In this document: positions 16,439 through 24,737 of the stretch, one piece after another
How the letters are laid out: every line of letters begins with the position of its first letter
How positions within the stretch are numbered: position 1 is the stretch's first letter
From: an uncultured Clostridia bacterium
GTDB taxonomy: Bacteria; Bacillota; Clostridia; Oscillospirales; CAG-272
DNA: 64,000 bases
Assembly (NCBI GenBank): GCA_947630015.1
Contig: CANRFY010000008.1
Location: 1 to 64,000, forward strand
Reading direction: 5' to 3'
Made by a program: the position numbers and the translations under genes
The notes under the pieces: generated by a model
Databases searched by the model: none
What the model was told of the DNA's origin: nothing
What the model saw: only the letters and a program-made list of their open reading frames with translations

Positions 16439-16773
16439 TGCGACCGCTCCCTGATGTATTCCTCGGCAAGGCGCGATATCAGCGCCTCATGCTCATCGCG
16501 TTCGTCGGTCTCGGTCTCCGCGTCCCCGTCTATATACGACATGACGAACGACGCCTCGTCCGGCGTCGCCATCGGTATCGATCCCGATATTCCGTCGCGC
16601 GCCGAATCCGCCGATATGACGCCTCCCGCCATATACGATGCGGCGGCGCAGAGCGCCACCGACAAAATCGCGCGCGCCGCGTCGACGCCGCCGCGTTTTT
16701 TCGGCGATTTGCGTTCGGTCCGCCGACGTCCCGTCTGCTCGTACCATTCGCCTCTCGGATCAGAACTCTGCAT
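16435..16773 (-). CDS. Single-span membrane protein paired with the M50 protease
   Basis: A 112-aa protein with an arginine/lysine-rich cytoplasmic N-terminus of about 30 residues, one hydrophobic segment (about 33-52) and an acidic, predicted external tail with DAETETDERDEHE. I recognise no family. The start at 16773 has GGAGG 6 nt upstream. Its stop overlaps the TTG start of the M50 gene, so the two are made together. By position it may be a partner or inhibitor of the protease, as SpoIVFA is for SpoIVFB, but no M23 domain is present. Confidence 0.6.
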   Translation of the reverse strand: MQSSDPRGEWYEQTGRRRTERKSPKKRGGVDAARAILSVALCAAASYMAGGVISADSARDGISGSIPMATPDEASFVMSYIDGDAETETDERDEHEALISRLAEEYIRERSH

Positions 16774-16852
16774 AAAGCGCCTCCGCCGGATCAAGAAATG
16801 TTTCCTCAGCAGAATTTTATGCGCCGATTTACGGGATGATTCCGAAAACGCG

Positions 16853-16882
16853 AAAAAGCGGCGTCTAAACGCCGCTTTTTTT
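16853..16882 (-). terminator. Intrinsic terminator after the Gfo/Idh/MocA gene
   Basis: AAAAAGCGGCGT/ACGCCGCTTTTTT with a CTAA loop. It is symmetric with A and T tracts, so usable in both directions. Confidence 0.85.
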
Positions 16883-16894
16883 GCTGTATCGGAT

Positions 16895-18070
16895 TCAGTT
16901 ATTGTATGTGCCGGACAGATCGGCGACCTTTGACACGACGTCGTCCTTGATCTTGGACGTCTTGATCTTCTCCTGGAGATACGACCAGAATTCCTCGCCG
17001 TCGTTCGGAAGCTCGACCCAGTCGTTTTTCCATGTCGAGAGCATCATCGCGTTCGAGATGGAAAGTCCGCGTATGCCCTCCTCGCCGGGAGCGATGAGCG
17101 GCGTGCCGTGCAGGATATGATCGGTGAAGTTCTGGCAGATCTCGGTATGAGCGCCGCCCTGCCCTTCGACCTCGACGTCGATCACTTCATACGGGATCTT
17201 GCCGAATCCGTTGTCCGTCGTCGCGTTATATTCGCGCTCGTCTACCTCGGTGCGGTAGAATTTGAGGCCTTTGCCCTCGCGGACAAGCTTGCCGCGCGTG
17301 CCGGAAATTTCGAGTCTGTTCGTCCCGGGGTATTCGCCCGTCGTCGTGATGAACACGCCCGTCGCGCCGTTCGGGTATTCGGCGTAAGCCGTCACGTCGT
17401 CCTCGACCTCGATGTCGTGATACTGACCGAAGCGGCAGAACGCGCGAATGCGGCACGGCATTCCGAATATCCACTGCCACAAGTCGAGATTATGCGGACA
17501 TTGATTGAGCAGAACGCCGCCGCCCTCGCCGGCCCATGTTGCGCGCCATCCGCCGCTGTTGTAATATGCCTGCGTACGGTACCAGTCCGTGATGATCCAG
17601 ACGCAGCGCTTCAGCTCGCCAAGCTCGCCGTTCGCGATCATGTCGTGCATCTTCTGATAATATTTGTCCGTGCGCTGGTTGAACATGAGGCCGAACGCGC
17701 ATCCCGACTCGTGAGCCGCCTTGACGAACTCAGGGATCTGCTTTGTGTAGACGCCGATCGGCTTTTCGCAAAGCACGTTGATGTGGCGGTGGAACGCCTC
17801 TATGCCGAACACGGGATGCAGATAATGCGGAACCGCGATCAGTATCGCGTCGATCTTTCCCGATTCGAGCATCTTGATGCAGTCGTCGAACATCGCGGGC
17901 GCGTCGACGCCCTTTTCGGCGCAGTATGACTTTACCCATTCAAGACGGTCGGGTTTGATATCGCAGACAGCGGTCAGCTCCGCGTCCCTGACCTCGCCGC
18001 CTATAAAACGGCGAACGTGTCCGGAACCCATGTTGCCGATGCCGACAATACCGAATCTTACCTTTTCCAT
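16895..18070 (-). CDS. Gfo/Idh/MocA family NAD(P)-dependent oxidoreductase
   Basis: A 391-aa sugar or cyclitol dehydrogenase-like enzyme. The Rossmann motif is GIVGIGNMGSGHVRRF (residues 7-22). The family signature CEKPIGVY (about 95-102) holds the catalytic lysine, and QCPHNLDLWQWIFGMP supplies the conserved histidine of the GGGxxxDxxxHxxD-type region. The substrate is unknown. GGAGGATAAAA precedes the ATG. It is monocistronic with its own promoter and terminator. The neighbouring carbohydrate-binding lipoprotein suggests glycan-related metabolism, but the two are not in one operon. Confidence 0.9.
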   Translation of the reverse strand: MEKVRFGIVGIGNMGSGHVRRFIGGEVRDAELTAVCDIKPDRLEWVKSYCAEKGVDAPAMFDDCIKMLESGKIDAILIAVPHYLHPVFGIEAFHRHINVLCEKPIGVYTKQIPEFVKAAHESGCAFGLMFNQRTDKYYQKMHDMIANGELGELKRCVWIITDWYRTQAYYNSGGWRATWAGEGGGVLLNQCPHNLDLWQWIFGMPCRIRAFCRFGQYHDIEVEDDVTAYAEYPNGATGVFITTTGEYPGTNRLEISGTRGKLVREGKGLKFYRTEVDEREYNATTDNGFGKIPYEVIDVEVEGQGGAHTEICQNFTDHILHGTPLIAPGEEGIRGLSISNAMMLSTWKNDWVELPNDGEEFWSYLQEKIKTSKIKDDVVSKVADLSGTYNN

Positions 18071-18112
18071 TTTTTATCCTCCGATATTTTGTGTATCGTG
18101 ATCATTACACTA

Positions 18113-18141
18113 AGTATACAACACTCGCGGATAAATGTCCA
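18113..18141 (-). promoter_or_regulatory. Sigma-A promoter of the Gfo/Idh/MocA gene
   Basis: On the minus strand: TGGACA (18141-18136), a 17-bp spacer and TATACT (18118-18113). Confidence 0.7.
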
Positions 18142-18182
18142 TACTTTTTTGTCATTTTCCGTCGCGATTAGCGCGGCGGGAT

Positions 18183-18375
18183 TCTCGGGGCGCTGCCCCG
18201 CACCCCGCTTAAGAAACTTTCCGCAAGCGGAAAGTTAGCAGATGCCTCGCATCTGCCGCCGCTAAGAATCCATTCAAAACTTTCCTGACAAGTGTTATGT
18301 GGCAAGTGTGTTTGCCTCTGCTCCGCACGTTTGTATGCTGACGAAGTAGTCGCGCGAGCGCGAACACCGCCTCTC
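18183..18375 (+). repeat. HR dispersed hairpin repeat, copy 3 (extra-hairpin variant)
   Basis: GGGGCGCTGCCCC (18187-18199) is followed by CTTAAG, an AACTTTCCGC/GCGGAAAGTT hairpin, then an added GCAGATGC-CTC-GCATCTGC hairpin (18238-18256), CTAAGAATCC and the GTGTGT...GAACACCG tail. It lies between two minus-strand genes and points in the opposite direction to both. Nothing coding is seen in 18142-18475. Confidence 0.85.
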
Positions 18376-18431
18376 GCGTCGCTGCCGCGTTATGCGGGAT
18401 TGCAGTCGTTATGTAATTATCCTGCAAGCTG

Positions 18432-18466
18432 ACGCGGGGATCGCAAATGCGACCCCCGCGTTTTTT
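18432..18466 (-). terminator. Intrinsic terminator of the F5/8C lipoprotein gene
   Basis: CGCGGGG-A-TCGC / GCGA-C-CCCCGCG, an 11-bp stem with one mismatch and an AAAT loop, lying just past the stop codon. A six-T tract follows on the plus strand; on the minus strand the tail is weaker. Confidence 0.6.
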
Positions 18467-18475
18467 CGGAGTTTA

Positions 18476-21172
18476 TTATTTTCCGAAGACCTTGAATTCG
18501 TATATTGTCGGCACGTACCATGACAGCGTCTCATTCGTAGTTTCTTTTCTTATGACCGATGTCACATCGAGTCTGACGTATCTGTATTTGCCGCTTACGA
18601 TCGGCGAGGTGAATCCGAACGTCTTTGTCACTCGCGTATCCGAGAGCGACGAACGATCGCATATCATCTCCCAGTTCTCGCCGTCGAGGCTTCCGTAGAG
18701 CTTATAGAGATAGTAGCCCTCGGAACCCTTGTAAATATACCACGATATCTGCACATTCGTGATATCATGCGCCTCGCCGAGATCGACCGTGAGCTTGAAC
18801 GGTCTGAACTGTCCGTTCGTATTGCCGATGAACGCCGTAGTGTAATCGCCGTCGACTGCGAGCGACGCGTCGCCGTCGTCGGTGGCGGGAACGGACGATT
18901 CGATCGGCGCATCCTGCGACAGAAGATGTCCGTATGTCACGGGGATCATCTCGCCCGTTTCGGAGTTATAGAGGATCTCGGGGAAATAATCGTAATATGC
19001 GCATCCGTGCGAGAATGTGATCGGCGCAAGCATCGTTCCGCTTATTCCTGCACCCTGCACCTGTCCCCATCTGTATGCGTGCATTATGTAGTGCGCGTTC
19101 TCGCCCTCTCCGATCTTGAGTATCCAGCTCGACTGAGATGCGAACGTGGACGTATTTCCTATCGTGCGCAGCTCGCTCCATCCCTCCTTGAGGTTATCGG
19201 ATACTGCGTATGCGCCCTGCGTCGGATACCAGCCCGCCGTCTGCGATACGAAGAAATAGTACAGCCCGTCGATCTTGACTATGTTCGGCATCTCGCGGTA
19301 CATCTCGGGGAACATACGCGCCGTTACCTCTTCGATGTCTGTATAATCGTCGGTGAATTTGAACACGTATGTCGTCGCGTTTGCGCCGCTGTCGACGCCG
19401 GGCTTGTTAGCCGCCGCGAGCAGATATGCGGTCTCATCGTCGTCGATGAAGATCGACATATCGCGGACCTCGACGCCGAGCGGATTCCAAATGTTCTGGA
19501 GCTTAAATTCGCCGCCAGGTGTTCCGGTGACGAGGAACAGCTTGCCGTTCGTATAATCGATGCCGTTTTCCCAGTGAGCAGCGATTATGACAATGTTCTT
19601 AGATTTGATGTACGCGGTCTTGACGCTCTCGATGCGGCAGCTCTTCATCAGGCTGTGAGCGCTGGAGTCGACGACGACTCTTGCGTCGCCGAACGCGTAT
19701 CCGTCGTCGGACGATCTCTCAGATACGCTCGCCGCGCCGTTCGTTACATTGACGGAATAGCTGTAATACTTTTTGCCGTCGAATATATCGGCGCGCGTAT
19801 GGAGGTTTGTGCCGGTCTGGTTGTTGATCGTATAGAGCTGCGTATCCGGCAGCGCGCGCGTCGTCGCCTTTACGGTGTCGCTCGATATTACGGTGCTGCC
19901 GTATTTGAGCTTGACGGTGTATTCATGCTCGCCGAGTGTGACGCCGCAGTCATGCCACGACGTTCCCTTGCCTGTATAGACCGTTTCGCCGTCGCGCGTG
20001 ATCTCATATCCGTCAGCTTCGAGCGTCGAACCCCAGTTGAGCGCCACGCAGTCGACGTCGCCGACCTTCGTTCCGCGGCGGCTGTATTCGCCCGTCGCGA
20101 ACGGCAGAGCGGTGAGCGGGATCACCGCGGACGCGTCCATCGAATAGACGCGTATCTCGGCGAGGTTGCACGCGCCCGCCTTTTCAAATTCGATCTTGGT
20201 GTATGCGCCCGTAGTCAAAATATCGCCGTAGAGCTTCACCTCGGAGACGCGCGCCGTCGGCGCTTCCGTCACCTCCCAGATCAGATCGCGGGAGCCGTCC
20301 TCGCGGACGCCGTAGAATTTGCCGCCGACCGCGCTGTTGTCGCTGATGAATGCGATGCCGCCGACCGTATACGTGCCGCCGAGATCGACGGCCGCTGGAG
20401 ACGTGCCGCTCGCCAAGGTCGAGGGATTGTTGTCGACGAGCGCCGCGTCGTCGGATTTAAGCTCGAGCTTCGTCATGCCCTGATCCTCGGGGATTATGGC
20501 GAAATCCTCGTATGTTCCGTCGGCATAAAGCTCGCGGTCCGGCTCGACGATCACGTCGGTGGGAATGTTTTTCGCCGTATAAATCTCAAATTCGGCGATA
20601 TTCGCGCAGTCGCGCGTGTTCTCGTATTTTATGTAGCGGAACGCGGCGACGCTCTTGAATTTCGTATAATCGACGGTGGTTTGACGCATCGGCGCCGAGC
20701 GTATCTGATAAATGAGCGTCCAGACTACGCCGTCGACGCTGCCGTAGAACGTGCCGTTAAGGCGCGATTCATATCCGGAGCGCGGCGCGAATCCTATCTT
20801 GCCTATGAGCATACGCTCGCCGAGATCGACCTTGATCCAGCCGTTCTCGACGCCGTCGAAGAACGTGGACACGTTGCCGTCGAACGCCTTTGCCGCCACG
20901 TCGGAGCCGTTGTTGTACGGCGTGGACGAGGTGATCATGTCCTCGGTCACATCGATCTTTGTGTATTCGACGTCGCCGTCAGGTTCGGGATACGACATCT
21001 GTTCGGGCTTTTTGCCCTCCGGCCACGCCGGAGCTTCATCGAGTATGTTCGGATCGTCAGCCGATGTGCCGCCGTCCGTTTCGGATGCGCCGCCGCGCGG
21101 TCCGCACGCGAACAGCGACGCTGCCGTCGCCACGGTAAGAAGCGCGGCGACAATACGATAAAACGCTTTCAT
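18476..21172 (-). CDS. Large surface lipoprotein: F5/8C (CBM32-like) domains around a beta-propeller
   Basis: An 898-aa exported lipoprotein with lipobox SLFACG (Cys at about 23). Domains inferred by eye: an F5/8 type C discoidin-like domain (about 55-195) with AKAFDGNVSTFFDG and WIKVDLGE, a second degenerate one (about 215-340), an FN3-like stretch (about 360-440), a GH43-like five-bladed propeller region (about 445-735) and a C-terminal F5/8C domain (about 750-898). It probably binds or degrades host or plant glycans at the cell surface. The catalytic acids of GH43 are not certain. The start at 21172 has GGAGGG 4 nt upstream and begins the signal peptide. Confidence 0.82.
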   Translation of the reverse strand: MKAFYRIVAALLTVATAASLFACGPRGGASETDGGTSADDPNILDEAPAWPEGKKPEQMSYPEPDGDVEYTKIDVTEDMITSSTPYNNGSDVAAKAFDGNVSTFFDGVENGWIKVDLGERMLIGKIGFAPRSGYESRLNGTFYGSVDGVVWTLIYQIRSAPMRQTTVDYTKFKSVAAFRYIKYENTRDCANIAEFEIYTAKNIPTDVIVEPDRELYADGTYEDFAIIPEDQGMTKLELKSDDAALVDNNPSTLASGTSPAAVDLGGTYTVGGIAFISDNSAVGGKFYGVREDGSRDLIWEVTEAPTARVSEVKLYGDILTTGAYTKIEFEKAGACNLAEIRVYSMDASAVIPLTALPFATGEYSRRGTKVGDVDCVALNWGSTLEADGYEITRDGETVYTGKGTSWHDCGVTLGEHEYTVKLKYGSTVISSDTVKATTRALPDTQLYTINNQTGTNLHTRADIFDGKKYYSYSVNVTNGAASVSERSSDDGYAFGDARVVVDSSAHSLMKSCRIESVKTAYIKSKNIVIIAAHWENGIDYTNGKLFLVTGTPGGEFKLQNIWNPLGVEVRDMSIFIDDDETAYLLAAANKPGVDSGANATTYVFKFTDDYTDIEEVTARMFPEMYREMPNIVKIDGLYYFFVSQTAGWYPTQGAYAVSDNLKEGWSELRTIGNTSTFASQSSWILKIGEGENAHYIMHAYRWGQVQGAGISGTMLAPITFSHGCAYYDYFPEILYNSETGEMIPVTYGHLLSQDAPIESSVPATDDGDASLAVDGDYTTAFIGNTNGQFRPFKLTVDLGEAHDITNVQISWYIYKGSEGYYLYKLYGSLDGENWEMICDRSSLSDTRVTKTFGFTSPIVSGKYRYVRLDVTSVIRKETTNETLSWYVPTIYEFKVFGK

Positions 21173-21215
21173 ATTCCCTCCGAAAATGTGTATTTTTTTA
21201 TGAACATCTACCATA

Positions 21216-21244
21216 AATATATCATCGCGGCCGCGATTTGTCAA
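21216..21244 (-). promoter_or_regulatory. Sigma-A promoter of the F5/8C lipoprotein
   Basis: On the minus strand: TTGACA (21244-21239), a 17-bp spacer containing a CGCGGCCGCG palindrome, and TATATT (21221-21216). Confidence 0.75.
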
Positions 21245-21284
21245 GCATAATATTGACGCGCAGAGGCTCTATATAAAGCGTAAA

Positions 21285-21313
21285 ACGTCCCCGAGGCAAA
21301 GCCTCGGGGACGT
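21285..21313 (-). terminator. Intrinsic terminator downstream of the MATE gene
   Basis: ACGTCCCCGAGGC/GCCTCGGGGACGT, a perfect 13-bp stem with a 3-nt loop. On the minus strand a TTTTA tail follows. It ends the MATE transcript, which includes the small ORF at 21349-21459. Confidence 0.8.
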
Positions 21314-21348
21314 CACAATGTCAAAGGGATAGGCATAATCGCCGATCG

Positions 21349-21459
21349 TTATTCACCGTGCAGATCGTCTAAAGCCCGTTTGCGTTCATCCGGCGTAAGG
21401 CGCAGCTTCGGGTACGGAAGAGTTTTGTAGTTCAAGGGCTTGTGTTTTCCGTTTTTCAC
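21349..21459 (-). CDS. Possible 36-aa ORF or gene remnant after MATE
   Basis: A GTG-started frame encoding 36 residues, ending KLRLTPDERKRALDDLHGE. It starts 22 nt after the MATE stop codon and ends before the shared terminator. There is no Shine-Dalgarno. The composition looks protein-like, but I recognise no family. It may be the C-terminal remnant of a lost gene. The rest of 21250-21481 contains only the terminator and a promoter. Confidence 0.25.
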   Translation of the reverse strand: MKNGKHKPLNYKTLPYPKLRLTPDERKRALDDLHGE

Positions 21460-21481
21460 GATAAACGCGGCGCGGCGCCGT

Positions 21482-22882
21482 TTATTCGATCGCGGCGCTG
21501 AGATACCGCTTCTCCCACGGCGCGAATTTATAGTAAAGAAGCATCAAAAGCGAGCAGACCGCCCATCCCGTCGGATACGCGAATGTGATCACCATCTCCG
21601 ACATCGGGAAAATGCGCGTCAGCACGAATAAATACAGCTGGCGGAACGCGACGAACGAGCCGAGCATTATCAGCATCGGCGCGCGCGATTCGCCTGCTCC
21701 GCGAAGCACGCCGGCGAGTATCTGATTTATGATGCAGAGTATGTAGAACGGCGATATCCAGCGCAGGAAATGCACGCCGTAATAGCGGTACATATCGGTT
21801 CCCTGCTTGCTCAGAAAATACACAAGTCCGTCGGCGAAGATGATGATCGGGATGACGAGGACGACGGTCAGCACAACCGACAGCACGATCCCCGTCATAG
21901 CGCCGCGCCGTGAACGCTCCGGCTGTCCCGCGCCGTAATTCTGCGCCACAAACGTAGTGACCGCAAGCGATATCGACTGCATCGGCAGCATCGCGAACGC
22001 GTCGATCTTGTTGTACGACGTCCATCCCGCCATGCAGTCCTCGCCGAACGCGTTTATGTACGACTGAACGAACACGTTCGAGAACGCCGTGATCGCAAGC
22101 TGGATCGCGGTCGGTATTCCTATCCTTACTATGCGCGTCAATATGGCGCGGTCGATTCTGAGCTTGCGCCATTCGATCCTGTACGCCGATTTCACGACCG
22201 TAAGCGCGATCAGGATGAAGATCGCCGACATCGCCTCCGCGATGACGGTAGCGAGCGCGACTCCGTCCGCGCCCATGTGGCACACAAGCACGAAGATCAG
22301 ATCGAGCGCTATATTCGTCAGCGCCGAGATTATGAGCGCGACGAGCGGCAGCACCGAGTTGCCGATCGCGCGCAGGATGCCGGAGCCGATATTGTAAAGC
22401 ATCAGTCCCGACAGCCCGAGGAAGTAGATATAAAGATAGATTTCGGCGTCGTGTACGACTGAATCCGGCGTATCCATGAGCGAAACCATGAACGGCACCG
22501 TCACCGTGCATATCGCCGTGAATACTACGCAGAGAATGAGCGATACCGAGATCGTCGTCGCAACGGTGTCGGAGAGGCGCTTGTCGTCCTTCGCGCCGGA
22601 ATAATGGCCGATAACGACGCCCGCGCCCGTCGCAAATCCGGAGAAAAATCCGATCGCGGTATTCAGTATCGGGCCGACGCTTCCGACGGCGGCGTATGCA
22701 GACTGCCCCACATAGTTTCCCACGACCCATGAGTCGACGGTGTTGTAAAGCTGCTGGAACAGGTTGCCTATCAGCATCGGGATCGCGAACATTATGAGCA
22801 GGGACGTTATGTTCCCCTTTGTCATATCCATGTCGGAGCTGTGCCGGCGATGCGATTCTTTAACCATTTGCTTATATATCAC
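21482..22882 (-). CDS. MATE family multidrug/cation exporter
   Basis: A 466-aa membrane protein with 12 predicted helices in two MATE repeats. The first has GNLFQQLYNTVDSWVVGNYVG and the second has FVQSYINAFG and VAQNYGAGQPERSRRG. It probably exports toxic compounds by Na+ or H+ antiport, but the substrate is unknown. I place the start at GTG 22882 (AAAGG 3 nt upstream), with ATG 22867 as the alternative. The longer in-frame ATGs at 22954 and 22945 overlap the promoter and cannot be used from it. Confidence 0.9.
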   Translation of the reverse strand: MIYKQMVKESHRRHSSDMDMTKGNITSLLIMFAIPMLIGNLFQQLYNTVDSWVVGNYVGQSAYAAVGSVGPILNTAIGFFSGFATGAGVVIGHYSGAKDDKRLSDTVATTISVSLILCVVFTAICTVTVPFMVSLMDTPDSVVHDAEIYLYIYFLGLSGLMLYNIGSGILRAIGNSVLPLVALIISALTNIALDLIFVLVCHMGADGVALATVIAEAMSAIFILIALTVVKSAYRIEWRKLRIDRAILTRIVRIGIPTAIQLAITAFSNVFVQSYINAFGEDCMAGWTSYNKIDAFAMLPMQSISLAVTTFVAQNYGAGQPERSRRGAMTGIVLSVVLTVVLVIPIIIFADGLVYFLSKQGTDMYRYYGVHFLRWISPFYILCIINQILAGVLRGAGESRAPMLIMLGSFVAFRQLYLFVLTRIFPMSEMVITFAYPTGWAVCSLLMLLYYKFAPWEKRYLSAAIE

Positions 22883-22925
22883 GTACCTTTCGGCGCGTCC
22901 GGAGGACGCTCTTTGAGCAGGAACA

Positions 22926-22954
22926 AGTATAGCACAATCCGACATAAAATGCAA
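22926..22954 (-). promoter_or_regulatory. Sigma-A promoter of the MATE gene
   Basis: On the minus strand: TTGCAT (22954-22949), a 17-bp spacer and TATACT (22931-22926). Confidence 0.75.
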
Positions 22955-23007
22955 TAAGATACGTGTGCGCGGGAGAATTTATGTTTTGACAAATTCGCGT
23001 CGGACTA

Positions 23008-23036
23008 TTGCAATTTTTCCGTTATTGTGCTATAAC
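23008..23036 (+). promoter_or_regulatory. Sigma-A promoter of the VUT-SDR operon
   Basis: TTGCAA (23008-23013), a 17-bp spacer and TATAAC (23031-23036). A separate TTGACA at 22986 has no matching -10. Confidence 0.65.
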
Positions 23037-23087
23037 TATCGCAATGATGTTCTTGATAACCATCTAAAAAACAAGGAAGTACCGGCT

Positions 23088-23903
23088 TTGAAAAAGATCA
23101 ACAGAATAACTGACGCCGCAGGCGCGCCGACCGAGCAGGCTTCATGCCGCAAAACAATCCCCGCATTCGGACTCAAACGCGAGCTTTACGAATTCAAGCT
23201 CCTGATGCGTTCGATCCCGTCGCTGATGACGACGATGTTTATCATGTCTGTCGTCATAATGAATCTGCTCGCAAACAAGAGCATTTCGCTTCCCTTCGAC
23301 TGGCTCGCCCTTGACTGCGGCATCATCGTTTCGTGGATCTCGTTTCTGTCGATGGATATAATCACAAAGCATTTCGGCCCGAAGGCAGCGACGGAAGTGT
23401 CGCTCGCCGCCGTCGCCGTCAATCTGTTTGTGTGCGCGCTTCTGTATCTGTCGAGCATCGTACCCGGCGTATGGGGCGAATCGTTCGTCGAACATGGCAG
23501 CGACGCCATAAACGCCGCGCTGAACAATACGTTCGGCGGCACATGGTATGTGCTGCTCGGCAGCACGATCGCGTTCGCGTCGTCCGCCGTCGTCAATAAT
23601 TTCGTAAATTACGCCGTCGGCAAAACGATGAGAAGCGACGGATTCTTTGCGTATGCGTGCCGCTCGTATGTTTCGACCGCGATCGGACAGTTCACAGATA
23701 ATATCGTCTTCGCGCTGATCGTAAGCCACTTTTTCTTCGGATGGTCGCTTTTGCAATGCGTGACGTGCGCCGCGACGGGGATGGTCGCCGAGCTTCTGTG
23801 CGAGGCATTGTTTTCTCATCTCGGCTATACGGTATGTAAAAAATGGAGCGAGGACGGCGTCGGCGCCGAATACCTCGCCCTTTCAAAGGAGAGATCGATT
23901 TGA
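23088..23903 (+). CDS. VUT family transporter (queuosine-precursor/vitamin uptake type)
   Basis: A 271-aa membrane protein with six to seven helices of the VUT_1 (YhhQ-like) family, whose studied members import queuosine precursors. Family landmarks are NLLANKSISLPF, WISFLSMDIITKHFGPKAA and, near the end, GQFTDNIVFALIV. The substrate here is not proven. The start is a TTG at 23088 with AAGGAAG 8 nt upstream; all upstream ATGs are out of frame or lie in the promoter. Its TGA overlaps the TTG start of the SDR gene. Confidence 0.85.
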   Translation: MKKINRITDAAGAPTEQASCRKTIPAFGLKRELYEFKLLMRSIPSLMTTMFIMSVVIMNLLANKSISLPFDWLALDCGIIVSWISFLSMDIITKHFGPKAATEVSLAAVAVNLFVCALLYLSSIVPGVWGESFVEHGSDAINAALNNTFGGTWYVLLGSTIAFASSAVVNNFVNYAVGKTMRSDGFFAYACRSYVSTAIGQFTDNIVFALIVSHFFFGWSLLQCVTCAATGMVAELLCEALFSHLGYTVCKKWSEDGVGAEYLALSKERSI

Positions 23904-24565
23904 CTGCCGCAAACAGACCGCGAGCGCTCATAACGGGATCGAGCCGAGGCATCGGCCGCGCGGCGGCGGAGCTTTTCATTTCGCGCGGATATGACGTCGT
24001 CGGCATCGACGCGCTGCCGCCGTCGATCTTCTGCGGCGCATATACGCATTACATTTGCGATATCGCAAATGACGAGCTGCCCGATCTCGGCACGCTCGAT
24101 ATAATCGTAAACAACGCCGGCGTGCAGGATTCGGGACGCGATATCGACGTCAATTTGAAGGGGACGATCCGCGTCACCGAAAAATACGCGTTTTGTTGCG
24201 GTGTCAGAAGCGTTTTGTTCATCGCGTCCGCGAGCGCCTCGACTGGCGCGGAATTTCCCGAATACGCCGCGTCGAAGGGTGGCGTCGTCGCATATATGAA
24301 AAACATCGCGCTGCGGCTCGCGCCGTCGGGCGCGACGGCGAACAGTCTGTCGCCCGGCGGCGTTTTGACGGAGCTGAACGATCACGTCATAAACGATCCC
24401 GCGCTCTGGTCAAAAATTATGGATGAAACGCCGCTTCGCAAATGGGCCGACGTCGGCGAGATCGCGGAATGGATATATTTTCTGACCGCCGTCAATAAAT
24501 CGATGACGGCGCAGGATATCCTCGTCGATAACGGCGAGGCCGCAAGATCAAATTTCATCTGGTAA
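23900..24565 (+). CDS. Short-chain dehydrogenase/reductase
   Basis: A 221-aa classical-type SDR. The cofactor motif TGSSRGIGRAA is at residues 11-21, NNAGVQD at about 73-79, the catalytic serine in FIASASAS and the YAASKG motif at about 127-132, followed by SPGGVLTEL. It reduces or oxidises an unknown alcohol or ketone with NAD(P)H. The start is TTG 23900 with AAGGAG 8 nt upstream, overlapping the stop of the VUT gene (TTGA). The operon suggests a link between the transported compound and this enzyme. Confidence 0.9.
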   Translation: MTAANRPRALITGSSRGIGRAAAELFISRGYDVVGIDALPPSIFCGAYTHYICDIANDELPDLGTLDIIVNNAGVQDSGRDIDVNLKGTIRVTEKYAFCCGVRSVLFIASASASTGAEFPEYAASKGGVVAYMKNIALRLAPSGATANSLSPGGVLTELNDHVINDPALWSKIMDETPLRKWADVGEIAEWIYFLTAVNKSMTAQDILVDNGEAARSNFIW

Positions 24566-24591
24566 ATAACGAGCAGCACAACGGCTGACAC

Positions 24592-24690
24592 ACTCGCCAA
24601 ATAACTATTGTAAGGAAAGTTTTGAAGGGATTCTTAAGGGGAACTTTTTCAAAAGTTCCCCTTAAGCGGGGTTTGGGGCAGCGCCCCAAA
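24592..24690 (-). repeat. HR dispersed hairpin repeat, copy 4
   Basis: Reverse orientation. GGGGCAGCGCCCC (24675-24687), then a palindrome CTTAAGGGGAACTTTT/AAAAGTTCCCCTTAAG with a 2-nt centre (24633-24666), then the AAGAATCCC...AAAACTTTCC spacer. The distal tail is short. It lies between the convergent SDR and SpoIIQ-like genes and probably terminates the SDR transcript. Confidence 0.85.
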
Positions 24691-24707
24691 TTACACTATC
24701 CACAATC

Positions 24708-24737
24708 AAAAACGGGGACGAGAGGTCCCCGTTTTTT
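24708..24737 (-). terminator. Bidirectional terminator abutting the SpoIIQ-like gene
   Basis: AAAAACGGGGAC/GTCCCCGTTTTT with a GAGAG loop. Its T run touches the stop codon. Confidence 0.85.

Noticed and set aside
18767..21250. An 827-codon open frame antisense to the F5/8C lipoprotein gene
   Set aside because: It is a compositional shadow. The protein is Arg/Val/Ala-rich without motifs, has no ribosome-binding site, and the sense strand has clear domains and a promoter. Similar long antisense frames cover tig (7919-9319), the BMP gene (38798-40048) and clpC.
22986..22991. TTGACA as the -35 of the VUT gene
   Set aside because: There is no -10 at the right spacing; TTGCAA at 23008 with TATAAC fits better.
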